Shown here: positions 13,786 to 21,992 of the stretch, one piece after another
How positions within the stretch are numbered: the first letter of the stretch is position 1
Layout: each line of letters begins with the position of its first letter
Virus record (IMG/VR): IMGVR_UViG_3300025009_000135
Location: 1 to 53,650 of that record
Reading direction: 5' to 3' (one strand)
From: a virus
DNA: 53,650 nucleotides
The notes under the pieces: generated by a model
What the model was told of the DNA's origin: nothing
Database searches by the model: none
What the model saw: the letters and a program-made list of their open reading frames with translations, nothing else
Made by a program: the position numbers and the translations under genes

Positions 13786-14180
13786 TCGGCGCGCTGATTA
13801 CCTGGGGGCTGTGCATCTTGTCATTCCTCGCCGGGTTTATCCTCTGCTCCATGTTTCGCATCGGACGCCTTGATGATGTGGAGCGGACGGAAGCAACTGA
13901 CGCCAGCAAGCCCACCACCGAGACGCCCGCCACCGACGACTATATCGATTGGTCGAAGGTGCCGGATGGGTATGACTGGGTGGCGGTGGATGACCAGCCA
14001 TGCGGAGGACTTACCGCTTGGGCATGGAATAAAAAGCCTAAAATAAAAATGGGAAGCATGTATAAAGACTGGCAAAATGGTGGTAGTTTAAACTTGGTAG
14101 ACGACGCCATCATCGGCCCCCTCCCCCCATGGCGCGAATCCCTCCGCCATCGCCCAACTACCGAAAGTACGCCATCATGA
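13782..14180 (+). CDS. Hypothetical membrane-anchored protein
   Basis: A 132-aa protein. One N-terminal transmembrane segment (IGALITWGLCILSFLAGFIL, residues 2-21) is followed by a soluble part with DGYDWVAVDDQPCGGLTAWA and WNKKPKIKMGSMYKDW, a pattern of aromatic residues seen in several phage hypotheticals. ATG 13782 overlaps the upstream TGA. Confidence 0.6.
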   Translation: MIGALITWGLCILSFLAGFILCSMFRIGRLDDVERTEATDASKPTTETPATDDYIDWSKVPDGYDWVAVDDQPCGGLTAWAWNKKPKIKMGSMYKDWQNGGSLNLVDDAIIGPLPPWRESLRHRPTTESTPS

Positions 14181-14350
14181 CCGCCGTCAACCTGACCCGC
14201 ATCGCCGCCATCGCCCTCGTGGCCCCCGATAGCGACGAAATCCCCCGCGCCGTCGAATCCTATGAGCGCAAAGCCACCCCGGCGCAGATGACTAACCATC
14301 ATATCGGCCCGGCCCGCATCGACCGCAAGCGCGAATGGAGGCGATCATGA
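14177..14350 (+). CDS. Hypothetical small protein
   Basis: A 57-aa protein in the coupled series. ATG 14177 overlaps the preceding TGA and its own TGA overlaps the next ATG. The N-terminus is hydrophobic (NLTRIAAIALVAP) and the C-terminus basic (RIDRKREWRRS). Function unknown. Confidence 0.55.
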   Translation: MTAVNLTRIAAIALVAPDSDEIPRAVESYERKATPAQMTNHHIGPARIDRKREWRRS

Positions 14351-14922
14351 ACGACCACATTCCGGCCGACGCCGCCGAAGCCATAGCCGACAAGCTCCTT
14401 TCCCCGCGCATCGTGTCCCTCGAGCACATATGCGCCCATTCCGCGCCCCTCCCGGCGTCCGAGGGCTTGTGGCTCATCTACAACCTGCGCGCCAAGATGG
14501 CCGAATGCGAGACGATGCGCGCCGACCTCGAGGCAAGAACCCGCGCCGTGTGCATCATCGAATCCGCCATCGACGCCATGCGCGACAACCTCGACGCCGT
14601 GCTCGCGGCTACCACCGAAAGGCCGACGACAGACCGTGCCGAAATGTTACGAGCCATAGACAAGCCTGCTTCCGACGACAGCGAGCGAGCCGAAATCGAA
14701 AGATTCGTCATGAGCGTATGGTTAGCTATTCAGCGAAACATTATTTATTCCGGGCAGTATCTAGGCGTGTTGATATGCAAGCGCCTCGAGGCAGAGGATC
14801 GCATCGAAGAAATCACGGCCATAATAAACGAGCGACTAAAAAGCCGCATGGATATTGTAGCCGAAGAAGTTCAAGCAGACCTATCCTCCCGCCTATCAAC
14901 CACCGAAAGGACAACCCCATGA
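14347..14922 (+). CDS. Terminase-small-subunit-related protein (C-terminal domain paralogue)
   Basis: A 191-aa protein. Residues 118-183 align without gaps to residues 179-244 of the terminase small subunit encoded at 52667-53488: 26 of 66 positions are identical, including ERF/ESF-V, W-x-A-x-QRN, LICKRL and RMD-x-VA. The N-terminal 117 residues show no matching DNA-binding region and instead form a helix-rich domain. Lying in the early block, it could bind the terminase or portal partner and act as a regulator, decoy or assembly factor. ATG 14347 overlaps the preceding TGA. The relationship is seen directly; the role is inference. Confidence 0.7.
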   Translation: MNDHIPADAAEAIADKLLSPRIVSLEHICAHSAPLPASEGLWLIYNLRAKMAECETMRADLEARTRAVCIIESAIDAMRDNLDAVLAATTERPTTDRAEMLRAIDKPASDDSERAEIERFVMSVWLAIQRNIIYSGQYLGVLICKRLEAEDRIEEITAIINERLKSRMDIVAEEVQADLSSRLSTTERTTP

Positions 14923-15155
14923 GCCACAACAACCGCCGTCCTACTCGCCCGTCATTCGGCCCCGGCAAGCCCCGACGTGGCTCCCGCGTAGTCGATTCCG
15001 TCGAAGAGCTGAATGGCGGAAAATGGTACCGCGTTCCGATCCATTGCGGATCATGCGCCCAGTCGTTCCGCTCAACCAAGTGCCAGCATACAGGATGCTC
15101 CGTCAATCGAGAGCTGAACGAGGCAAGGCGAAGGGCCAGCGGCGAAGGCTGGTAA
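14919..15155 (+). CDS. Small zinc-finger-like protein
   Basis: A 78-aa protein. HCGSCAQSFRSTKCQHTGC holds two Cys pairs plus histidines, a probable zinc-binding site, flanked by an Arg-rich N-terminus (NNRRPTRPSFGPGKPRRG) and a basic C-terminus. It probably binds nucleic acid. ATG 14919 overlaps the upstream TGA. Confidence 0.6.
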   Translation: MSHNNRRPTRPSFGPGKPRRGSRVVDSVEELNGGKWYRVPIHCGSCAQSFRSTKCQHTGCSVNRELNEARRRASGEGW

Positions 15156-15165
15156 GGAAAAAATC

Positions 15166-15561
15166 ATGGCCCGCCCCGAGTCCCTAATCCAGCAACAAAT
15201 CGTCGAGCTTCTATCCACGCTCGCGGCGGTGCATGACTTCGTGTTTTTCTCTGTGCCGAATGAATCGTTTCTACTTGGCGGCCTCAATGGCTCCGGTAAG
15301 CAATTCGGCACCCTTGCCACTCTCAAGAAAATGGGAATGCGCCCAGGTGCGGCCGACCTTGTGATCGGCCACGAGGGGAAGATATATTGCATGGAGGTCA
15401 AAGACGCCGACGGCCAGCAATCCGCCGACCAGTTACTATTTGAAGCATGGTGCGTCCGTTGTGGCGTGCCGTACGTCGTCGTGCGATCATCCGGAGAAGT
15501 GCTGTATTGGCTAAGGGAATGGGGAATAATCCCGCAACGAAAAGAAAGGACATCAGAATGA
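15166..15561 (+). CDS. VRR-NUC domain nuclease
   Basis: A 131-aa protein. GMRPGAADLVIG, then KIYCMEVKDADGQQSADQLL, fits the PD-(D/E)xK-type VRR-NUC fold (Asp in AADL, Glu and Lys in EVK, trailing Gln). Stand-alone phage versions are Holliday-junction or structure-specific nucleases, acting in recombination or genome maturation. It lies among recombination and replication genes. ATG 15166 has a weak AAGGAAA upstream. Confidence 0.82.
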   Translation: MARPESLIQQQIVELLSTLAAVHDFVFFSVPNESFLLGGLNGSGKQFGTLATLKKMGMRPGAADLVIGHEGKIYCMEVKDADGQQSADQLLFEAWCVRCGVPYVVVRSSGEVLYWLREWGIIPQRKERTSE

Positions 15562-16424
15562 AGTATAATACCTTTGAACACCCGGTGTTAAAAGAACACG
15601 CAAAAATAAAAAGAATGATAAAACATGGAGAAAAGCCGCGCGGATTTTCATCATTAAAAGATATAATCCTTGAATCATTTAAACTTTCTATTAAAATTAA
15701 AAACGGGACAGCTCAGACGGAAAGTTTAATATTACTAATGTACCACGAAAATAAGTCTACTCATTATTACGTTGAAACGAACGAACTTTATGATTTTTTG
15801 TCTGGGATGCAAATAAAAGAAATTCCCAAGTTAAACTCTGATATTATAGAATCACTTCTTCTTGAGCCTGTAGTTAGGCTTGATGATGGAAGTGAAATGT
15901 GGTGTAACGTTGGGCATATACATTATCAATTAAACGAACCGGCGCTATCATTTTTAATTCTTGTTAGCAAGAGAAACAATAATAATGAACATATAACACT
16001 TTGCCTAATGAGAAACAATGACGTTGTTTATTATGGAGCTAACTTTGATCTTGAAAATATTTATAAAAATGATTGGGGAAATACAAATTCAGATTATCCG
16101 ATTAGTAAAGTAATTTCAGACACGCAATTGGTTATCAATTTTTTAATTTATAAAACAATGTTTCCATGGTTAATAATAAATGATGCTCCATCTGGACAAC
16201 CAGTAGAATATGTGGCATCAACATGCAAAAAAATAAAGACAGAAGAAAGCCTCATAGACAGGTCTGGAGTAACGCCTCATTTTAGGCGCGGACACTTTGC
16301 CCATCTGACTAGCAATAGATATAAAAATGCAAAGGGAAAGTATGTTTTCGTAAAGGCAACATATGTAAAAGGCTTCATGTCAAAAACAGTAATAGATGGA
16401 ATTGACGAACGGAAAGCCATGTGA
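15558..16424 (+). CDS. Hypothetical protein, AT-rich insertion
   Basis: A 288-aa protein. Codon use is strongly A/T-rich compared with its GCC-rich neighbours, which points to acquisition. The C-terminal region carries TPHFRRGHFAHL and KGKYVFVKATYVKGF, a motif (H-x-RRGH, then a lysine-rich strand) recurring in uncharacterised phage proteins. ATG 15558 overlaps the VRR-NUC stop. A host-takeover or defence-related cargo function is possible but not supported by a named family. Confidence 0.6.
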   Translation: MKYNTFEHPVLKEHAKIKRMIKHGEKPRGFSSLKDIILESFKLSIKIKNGTAQTESLILLMYHENKSTHYYVETNELYDFLSGMQIKEIPKLNSDIIESLLLEPVVRLDDGSEMWCNVGHIHYQLNEPALSFLILVSKRNNNNEHITLCLMRNNDVVYYGANFDLENIYKNDWGNTNSDYPISKVISDTQLVINFLIYKTMFPWLIINDAPSGQPVEYVASTCKKIKTEESLIDRSGVTPHFRRGHFAHLTSNRYKNAKGKYVFVKATYVKGFMSKTVIDGIDERKAM

Positions 16425-16627
16425 AACAACGCGGCCCGACAAATTGCAAATTCCGCCATGAATGCTGGCATGGAGACCTGTGCGAATATCGATCAACCGG
16501 CTACGAAGTCAAAGGCGAATGCTTCCACCCTAATGGCAAAGCGCCACAGGAAAAACGCGAGCAGCTTGCCATAGTCCAGGAAGTGCCGACCAATGCGGCA
16601 GAATATCGAGAGGGGGAATTGTTTTGA
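16421..16627 (+). CDS. Small cysteine-rich protein
   Basis: A 68-aa protein starting at GTG 16421 (GTGA overlap). CKFRHECWHGDLCEYRS and a later GECFHP provide Cys and His residues suitable for zinc binding. It resembles the short zinc-binding proteins scattered through this block (14919, 18766, 18964, 21768). Function unknown. Confidence 0.55.
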   Translation: MKQRGPTNCKFRHECWHGDLCEYRSTGYEVKGECFHPNGKAPQEKREQLAIVQEVPTNAAEYREGELF

Positions 16628-17001
16628 GTGAACTATTTTATATGCAAGATTCAAGGTCATACGTCGGCAACGATATGCTATGGTGGAGCCGACACGGGAC
16701 GGGCTACACTACTAATTTAATAAACGCCGAAATATACACAAAAGATGAAGCTACCAAAATGCACGAATCAAGGCATACGGATGTTCCCTGGCCGAAGGAT
16801 TATATCGACGCACGCATTAGGCCCGCCGTAGATATGCAAAAATGCAATTTCAAAGAAGCTCATAAAAAAACAGGCATTAAACGACTAAAGGACAAGCTGC
16901 CTAAAAGAGAAATAATTAAATGTAATAAATGCGGATGTTTTCTATCGATAGAACAAATGTATGGAAACTGTCCTACTTGTGGATCGGATAATCGCCCTTG
17001 A
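16624..17001 (+). CDS. Hypothetical protein with C-terminal zinc ribbon
   Basis: A 125-aa protein starting at TTG 16624 (TTGA overlap). The N-terminus FYMQDSRSYVGNDMLWW and GTGYTTNLINAEIYTKDEAT match a widely distributed phage protein pattern. The C-terminus has CNKCGCF and NCPTCGSD, a four-cysteine zinc ribbon. Possibly a nucleic-acid or protein-binding accessory factor of the adjacent helicase. Confidence 0.6.
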   Translation: MSELFYMQDSRSYVGNDMLWWSRHGTGYTTNLINAEIYTKDEATKMHESRHTDVPWPKDYIDARIRPAVDMQKCNFKEAHKKTGIKRLKDKLPKREIIKCNKCGCFLSIEQMYGNCPTCGSDNRP

Positions 17002-18458
17002 CCGCCCTCCGCCCCTACCAAAACGAAGCCCGCTATCAGGTGAACACGCTCCTGAACGCGGGCCGTCATCCCATTGTCGCCATCCCAACAGGCACCGGAA
17101 AAACAAAAACCGCCGTCCAGATTATCGCCGATCAAATCAGCCTCGGCCGCCGCGTATGGGTGCTCGTGCCTTCGGTCGAAATCCATTCCCAGTGGGTAGT
17201 CGAATCCACCATCGCCAACCTCAACCCCGGCACCATCGATCAAGACGGCGTCAAAGGCCGCGACCGTGGCGTCTATATCTGCATGCCCCTGTCGCTTATT
17301 AACATTTTATCACGTATCCCTGAATCCATATACCCAGATGTTATCATCATCGACGAAGCCCACCATTCCGCCGCCGATACTTGGGAGGTGATTTTCCGAT
17401 TTTTTCCGCACGCCGTCCGCCTTGGTTTGACCGCCACCCCGCGCCGTACCGACCGCCGCCCACTCGCCCCGTACTATGACGATATCGTCCAAACCATCAC
17501 CATGGCCGAAGCCGTCTCCGCCGGATACCTTGCCCGCCCCTTGTGCATCGTCCCGAAGCAATACCATCTCGACGTTTCAATCAAAGACGGCGACTACGAC
17601 CCCGCCGAGCAAGCCCGCCTATTGGGCGAACCTCAAATTATCGGCGACGTGCTCGGATCATACCGCGACATTTTCGCCGGGCTCCCCGTCCTTGTGGCGT
17701 GTTCGACGTTTGAGCATGCAAATATGATGACCGCCGAATTCCGCAAAGCCGGTTGGAAATGGGCGCATATCCATTCCAAGCTTCCAGACGCCGAGCGAAA
17801 AAGAATGCTCCGCGATATCCGCGCTGGAAAATTGAATGGCCTTTGTACCGTAGGCATCGGCATCGAAGGCATGGACATCCCCGGCCTTTATGGCCTCATC
17901 TGGCTACGGCGCACCCTGGCCCTAACCATCTATCTGCAATTTGTTGGCCGCGTTCTCCGCCCCATGCCAGGCAAAAAATATGGCGTCATCCTCGACCCCG
18001 TAGGCAATCTTTTTATCCACGGCTTCCCCGAATCAGATCGCGTATGGACACTCGAAGGCATCAACCCTCCCGACCCCGACCAAGCCGCGCCAGCCATGAA
18101 AGAATGCCCATTCTGTGGCACGTACAATGCCACCGCGAATGAAGTCTGCCATTTTTGTGGCCGCGTAATAGTTGGTGAAGATGCGGAGGCGGCCCGGCGC
18201 GACAAGAACCAGCGCCACCTACCGGCTATGGTCGATGGCGAATTGGTTGCGGTCACGTCGGACGGCATGGCGCAATCTTTGTCCGACCGTGCCGAAAAAA
18301 TCCGCATGGAAAGCGCCGATGAACTGGCCCGCGAGGACGAACGAAAAGAGCATCCGCCCGAGGTGTTGACGCGCAATGCAAAGCAGGATATACTACGTGT
18401 CGGGTTGTTTGCGAATCGGCGCCCGTTGTTCCGTGAGGCGCTGGAGAATTTGAAGTAA
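16998..18458 (+). CDS. Superfamily 2 DEAH-box helicase with zinc finger
   Basis: A 486-aa protein. Motif I PTGTGKT (30-36), motif II DEAH (119-122), motif III-like GLTATPRRTD (about 145) and a C-terminal QFVGRVLRP (motif VI) define an SF2 helicase. CPFCGTYNATANEVCHFCGR near residue 370 is a zinc ribbon. Phage relatives act in replication, recombination or R-loop removal. TTG 16998 overlaps the TGA of the zinc-ribbon gene. Confidence 0.87.
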   Translation: MTALRPYQNEARYQVNTLLNAGRHPIVAIPTGTGKTKTAVQIIADQISLGRRVWVLVPSVEIHSQWVVESTIANLNPGTIDQDGVKGRDRGVYICMPLSLINILSRIPESIYPDVIIIDEAHHSAADTWEVIFRFFPHAVRLGLTATPRRTDRRPLAPYYDDIVQTITMAEAVSAGYLARPLCIVPKQYHLDVSIKDGDYDPAEQARLLGEPQIIGDVLGSYRDIFAGLPVLVACSTFEHANMMTAEFRKAGWKWAHIHSKLPDAERKRMLRDIRAGKLNGLCTVGIGIEGMDIPGLYGLIWLRRTLALTIYLQFVGRVLRPMPGKKYGVILDPVGNLFIHGFPESDRVWTLEGINPPDPDQAAPAMKECPFCGTYNATANEVCHFCGRVIVGEDAEAARRDKNQRHLPAMVDGELVAVTSDGMAQSLSDRAEKIRMESADELAREDERKEHPPEVLTRNAKQDILRVGLFANRRPLFREALENLK

Positions 18459-18472
18459 GGAGGCCCGAAGCC

Positions 18473-18742
18473 ATGAAGATCGAAATCGAAGTATCCGACA
18501 AAAACGAAGCCACCGCTGAGCCGTGGTGGGTAATTGTAGACCCGAAGCAAATGATGGCTCCCGATCCATATGCCGTCATGATGAGCATGGTGACAGGCCC
18601 GTTTTTTAGCAGGGAAGAAGCGAGGGCTGTACTTGAAGCAAGGCGCCATCATTACTCCCCGCGCGCCGTCGTCTATTGCGCGTCAGGATGCTATACCACG
18701 CAGTACCGCAAAGCATGCCGCGAGGCCGAGGAAAAGGCCTAG
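18473..18742 (+). CDS. Conserved phage hypothetical protein
   Basis: An 89-aa protein. EPWWVIVDPKQMM, TGPFFSREEARAVLEARRHH and AVVYCASGCYTTQYRKACRE match a family common in phage early regions with no assigned role. ATG 18473 follows AAGGAGG. Confidence 0.7.
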   Translation: MKIEIEVSDKNEATAEPWWVIVDPKQMMAPDPYAVMMSMVTGPFFSREEARAVLEARRHHYSPRAVVYCASGCYTTQYRKACREAEEKA

Positions 18743-18765
18743 CTGTCGTCAAAGGAGGCCCCCAA

Positions 18766-18951
18766 ATGTTCACCCGCTCCATAACCCCAACGTGCCCGAA
18801 ATGTGGCAAAAAGTTCACTATTGAATTGCTCAACGCCGAGCGTGAAATCTTGGCATTAAAGCGGGAGATATCCGACCTCAGGGCGAGGCTTGCGGCGATG
18901 TCGCAAGATTGTGGATCGCTTGACGACTTAAAGAAAATGTTTGGAATGTAA
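18766..18951 (+). CDS. Small zinc-knuckle/coiled-coil protein
   Basis: A 61-aa protein. CPKCGKKF near the N-terminus could bind zinc with another Cys or in a dimer, followed by a leucine-rich helix (LALKREISDLRARLAAM), a probable coiled coil. ATG 18766 follows AAAGGAGG. It may be a dimeric transcriptional or assembly regulator. Confidence 0.6.
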   Translation: MFTRSITPTCPKCGKKFTIELLNAEREILALKREISDLRARLAAMSQDCGSLDDLKKMFGM

Positions 18952-18963
18952 GGAGGCCAAAGA

Positions 18964-19161
18964 ATGATATGCCCATGCTGTAAATATGATGAGGAGTTTT
19001 CGCCGACACACAACAAACCCTTCATCGAAATTATCCACCTCGAACGCGGTCCGCTTGTCGCCTCAAGGGGATATGATGGTCAAGCGATATGGTCAGGAAC
19101 TCCCGTCAAAGCATGGATGTGCCCGAAGTGTGGTGTGGTGTTTGGGGAGGTGCAATCGTGA
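18964..19161 (+). CDS. Small zinc-ribbon protein
   Basis: A 65-aa protein with two Cys pairs: CPCCKY at residues 3-8 and MCPKCGVVFGE near the C-terminus, giving a four-cysteine zinc ribbon. ATG 18964 follows AAGGAGG. The role is unknown; similar zinc-ribbon proteins often accompany phage replication modules. Confidence 0.6.
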   Translation: MICPCCKYDEEFSPTHNKPFIEIIHLERGPLVASRGYDGQAIWSGTPVKAWMCPKCGVVFGEVQS

Positions 19162-19454
19162 CCCTACAGGAAAAAATCATCGACTACTACCGCGCCGGAT
19201 ATTCTCAGCGCTCCGACTCCGGCGACTGGACACTACCCAAATACCTACCATCAAAGGTGCGCCTACCTAAAACAGTCCGTAGCGATTCGTTCGGATTCTT
19301 GCCCGAAATCATAGCTCCACCCGGAGACTACGAAACGACAAGCAATAAATACGGCGCGGTATGCGTAATCGTCGGCGATAAAAAACTTGGCGTAAAACCG
19401 GGAGAATTTGAAATACTGGAAATGGTCGAGAATCCCGCGAGGAAGCCGCTTTGA
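19158..19454 (+). CDS. Hypothetical protein
   Basis: A 98-aa protein starting at GTG 19158 (GTGA overlap). It contains KIIDYYRAGYSQRSDSGDW and YGAVCVIVGDKKLGVKPGEFEILEM. It lies immediately before the YqaJ exonuclease gene and is coupled to it by a TTGA overlap. Not recognised. Confidence 0.55.
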   Translation: MTLQEKIIDYYRAGYSQRSDSGDWTLPKYLPSKVRLPKTVRSDSFGFLPEIIAPPGDYETTSNKYGAVCVIVGDKKLGVKPGEFEILEMVENPARKPL

Positions 19455-20665
19455 CCCCTTACTGGTACATCCAAAACGACTTTATCGAAAAGCGCTCTCG
19501 CCGTGTCGGTGCCTCCGATGTCGCCGCCTTGATCCCGAACCCAGAGCGCCCCAACGAATCGCTATCCGGATACGAACGCACCGCAGTGACCGTATGGGAA
19601 GAAAAAACCGGCCGCCGAGCGCCGTCGTCTGTCGGCCTTCCGGCGGAAATGGGACACTGGAATGAAGTCAAAGCAATTGAGTTATTCATCCGTGATATCG
19701 ACGCACCCATGTCTCGCGAATATGCCCTCGAGCGCTTGCGGTACGAAATGCTTCTAGAGCAAGATCCCCGCCGCCGCCCGAGGTCATATCAGTCCACGCC
19801 GTTTAAGCATAACGCCCAATGGTACAATGACGATTTTATCGTGCATCCGGATGGGGTGTATGAGCCGTCGGGAAGCGGGATAAAGTGGGAGGCGTTTGAC
19901 GAGGCCGGGATATTAAAAGCCCACGGATACGCCGTCGACCTGTCAGCCCCTTTCCTAATCGAAGCCAAAACTGCCAGCTACTGGTCAGCCAAGCGCCGCA
20001 ACGGTTCCCTCGTATCAGGCTATGACTTCGACCTCCGCACATGGCAAGGAATTCCCCTCAAGCATTTCGTGCAAATCCAATTCCAGCTCGCATGTCTCGA
20101 TGTCGAAGTCTGTTACCTCCCGCTACTATACGACTCGGCAAGTTTCCACGTATGGGAAATTCGCCGCGATCGCAAAACAGGCGATAGCCTTATCGACCTG
20201 GCCGGCCGCATGGCGTGGCATATCAAACACGACGAGCCGCCTAAAGAAATGGCCATGAACGCCGTCGACATCGCCGCGCTCTATCCCACCCTCACAGACG
20301 ACTTCCGTATGCTCCCTGAAGATGCCACCGATGCCGCAATCGACGCCGCCAGAAAATACCGCCGAGCTAAGGCCCAAGAAAAAGCCTGGAAGCAAAAAGC
20401 CGAGGACGCCTCGGATGCCCTTGCCTGCTACCTCAAGGATACAAAAGAAATCCGCGTTTTGCGTGATGGCGAGATTGTGCCGATTGCAAAATGGATCGAG
20501 AAGAAAGGCTCCGAGCGCATCATGGGCCTTAAGGAAATAAAAGCCTTGACCGATGGCGACAAATTGTGCGATACTCTGCGCGATGCCGGAGCAATCAAAA
20601 CCAGCGAAGCAAGCCGATACGTCGGCGTAATGTTGAAAGATGATGAAGAGGAGGAAGAGGAATGA
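19451..20665 (+). CDS. YqaJ-type viral recombinase / lambda-exonuclease-like nuclease
   Basis: A 404-aa protein. RVGASDVAALI near the N-terminus, GHWNEVKAIELF (the GxxxE signature), an acidic cluster around DDFIVHPDGV, and FLIEAKTASYWS (the D/E-x-K core) followed by FVQIQFQLACLDV match the YqaJ/lambda exonuclease family. With the RecT-like protein downstream it should form a Red-like recombination pair, digesting 5' strands at double-strand ends. The C-terminus ends in an acidic run. TTG 19451 overlaps the preceding stop. Confidence 0.82.
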   Translation: MTPYWYIQNDFIEKRSRRVGASDVAALIPNPERPNESLSGYERTAVTVWEEKTGRRAPSSVGLPAEMGHWNEVKAIELFIRDIDAPMSREYALERLRYEMLLEQDPRRRPRSYQSTPFKHNAQWYNDDFIVHPDGVYEPSGSGIKWEAFDEAGILKAHGYAVDLSAPFLIEAKTASYWSAKRRNGSLVSGYDFDLRTWQGIPLKHFVQIQFQLACLDVEVCYLPLLYDSASFHVWEIRRDRKTGDSLIDLAGRMAWHIKHDEPPKEMAMNAVDIAALYPTLTDDFRMLPEDATDAAIDAARKYRRAKAQEKAWKQKAEDASDALACYLKDTKEIRVLRDGEIVPIAKWIEKKGSERIMGLKEIKALTDGDKLCDTLRDAGAIKTSEASRYVGVMLKDDEEEEEE

Positions 20666-21114
20666 GCGATAAAGCAGAAACGGTATGCCCGACGTGTCAT
20701 GGCAAAGGGCGCATAGAAGCGAATGGCAATCAGTTCCAGGGTAATTGGCACGATATGCCATCAGGATCAACCAATGGCCCAAACAGCTACTTCCCGAGTG
20801 GTTGTATTCCGGGAGGCCCGCATAGGCACGCCATCCCGGATGTCTATCTAGGAACCGTAGTCGGCTACCCACGTACCGCCGCCCACGTCAAAACATGGCT
20901 TGACGAGTGCGCTATGATGGCAATGGGTGGATTGATCGAATCGGCGTTTACTCACATGACAGAAGAGACGGAACGAGGCAAGCCCATGACGCCTGGAGCA
21001 GTTGCGATATGCGAAGAAATAGGAAAGACCGCCTACGTCATCGCCGAAAAAATGCTTGCCGAAAAGCTCCGCCGAGAGAATGAAGCCGCTGAAGGCCAGA
21101 AAGGAAAGGAATGA
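20662..21114 (+). CDS. Hypothetical protein with DnaJ-like zinc motif
   Basis: A 150-aa protein. CPTCHGKGRI (residues 9-18) is one DnaJ-type CxxCxGxG repeat, too few for a full DnaJ zinc domain. The rest is helical. ATG 20662 overlaps the exonuclease stop, and the gene lies between exonuclease and annealase, so an accessory role in recombination is plausible but unproven. Confidence 0.55.
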   Translation: MSDKAETVCPTCHGKGRIEANGNQFQGNWHDMPSGSTNGPNSYFPSGCIPGGPHRHAIPDVYLGTVVGYPRTAAHVKTWLDECAMMAMGGLIESAFTHMTEETERGKPMTPGAVAICEEIGKTAYVIAEKMLAEKLRRENEAAEGQKGKE

Positions 21115-21362
21115 TGATAACGAAAGAAGAATTATTCGACGAGATTGAAATTGACGAAGGCGACGCGGTATTTGTCGTCGTCCAACACAAGAAGCGCCAA
21201 ACGATGCAACGTTTTGCCTTCGGTCATGACGCCATCTCCCTTATTGGCTTGCTTGCCTACCTGCAAGATGATGTCATTCGCCAGATACGCGGCGAGATAA
21301 AAGCAGATATAAAAACAGTGAGCCGCACCGTGTTGGTAGAAAAAACCGAGGAAGAATCATGA
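21111..21362 (+). CDS. Hypothetical protein
   Basis: An 83-aa protein, ATG 21111 overlapping the previous TGA. It is an acidic protein with a hydrophobic middle helix (DAISLIGLLAYLQDDVI). Co-operonic with the recombination genes; no family seen. Confidence 0.55.
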   Translation: MMITKEELFDEIEIDEGDAVFVVVQHKKRQTMQRFAFGHDAISLIGLLAYLQDDVIRQIRGEIKADIKTVSRTVLVEKTEEES

Positions 21363-21586
21363 AACTATCCACCACGCAAACCCTCGGCCCGCTAGTCATC
21401 GAAGCCGGATATTTTTCCGGCAACAATATTACCGGCCCCAGTGCCACGATTCTCGAATACCTTGAAGGCGTCGGATGCCATGGGTATTGCCATGGGTATC
21501 TTGTGCTGTTTTCGGTGTCAATCTTGCGCGTCGTGCTGTCGGTCGGAATTGATTTTGACTGGAAGAGAAACAAAGAGGGGAAGTGA
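21359..21586 (+). CDS. Hypothetical small protein, possibly membrane-associated
   Basis: A 75-aa protein, ATG 21359 overlapping the upstream TGA. A glycine-rich N-terminal half is followed by a hydrophobic segment (YLVLFSVSILRVVLSVGI, about 47-64) that could span the membrane. It ends KEGK, as does the next protein. Confidence 0.5.
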   Translation: MKLSTTQTLGPLVIEAGYFSGNNITGPSATILEYLEGVGCHGYCHGYLVLFSVSILRVVLSVGIDFDWKRNKEGK

Positions 21587-21771
21587 AAAAAATCATCGCT
21601 TATTATTTCTGGCTTGCATTTTCCTATTGCGTCGTAGCCGGTCCCGCGTGGCGATTTGTTCTAGGCGCTAGTTTTCCGATATGGAAATTAGTTGTAATAG
21701 GAATATTGCAGTCTACTATAATCATGGTTCAAATGGTTTTGTTCGGTGGAAAAAACAAGGAGGGGAAGTGA
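21583..21771 (+). CDS. Small two-helix membrane protein
   Basis: A 62-aa protein starting at GTG 21583 (GTGA overlap). Two predicted transmembrane segments: IIAYYFWLAFSYCVVAG and LVVIGILQSTIIMVQMVLF. Size and topology resemble a class II holin, but the gene lies in the early block and a better holin candidate is at 43011-43238. Confidence 0.55.
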   Translation: MKKIIAYYFWLAFSYCVVAGPAWRFVLGASFPIWKLVVIGILQSTIIMVQMVLFGGKNKEGK

Positions 21772-21992
21772 AAACGTGCGAAACATGCAAATTCCTACAA
21801 ATAAAACCAGCACGCGAATGGGTTGAAGTTCCGTGCAAAGGTTTTTGGGGTAAACTTGGAATGACAGATTATGAAATAATCGCCAGCAATACGGAAGTGG
21901 AATACTTTTGCATGGCGCTTCCTGAAAAAACCTACGTCTACAAAAAGGATCGCCAAGAATGCTCTATGTACAAGGAGGCAACCCCAAAATGA
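21768..21992 (+). CDS. Small cysteine-rich protein
   Basis: A 74-aa protein starting at GTG 21768. CETCKF at residues 4-9 and further cysteines (VPCKGFWG, YFCMAL, ECSMY) suggest a metal-binding protein. It ends overlapping the RecT-like start. Role unknown. Confidence 0.55.
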   Translation: MKTCETCKFLQIKPAREWVEVPCKGFWGKLGMTDYEIIASNTEVEYFCMALPEKTYVYKKDRQECSMYKEATPK

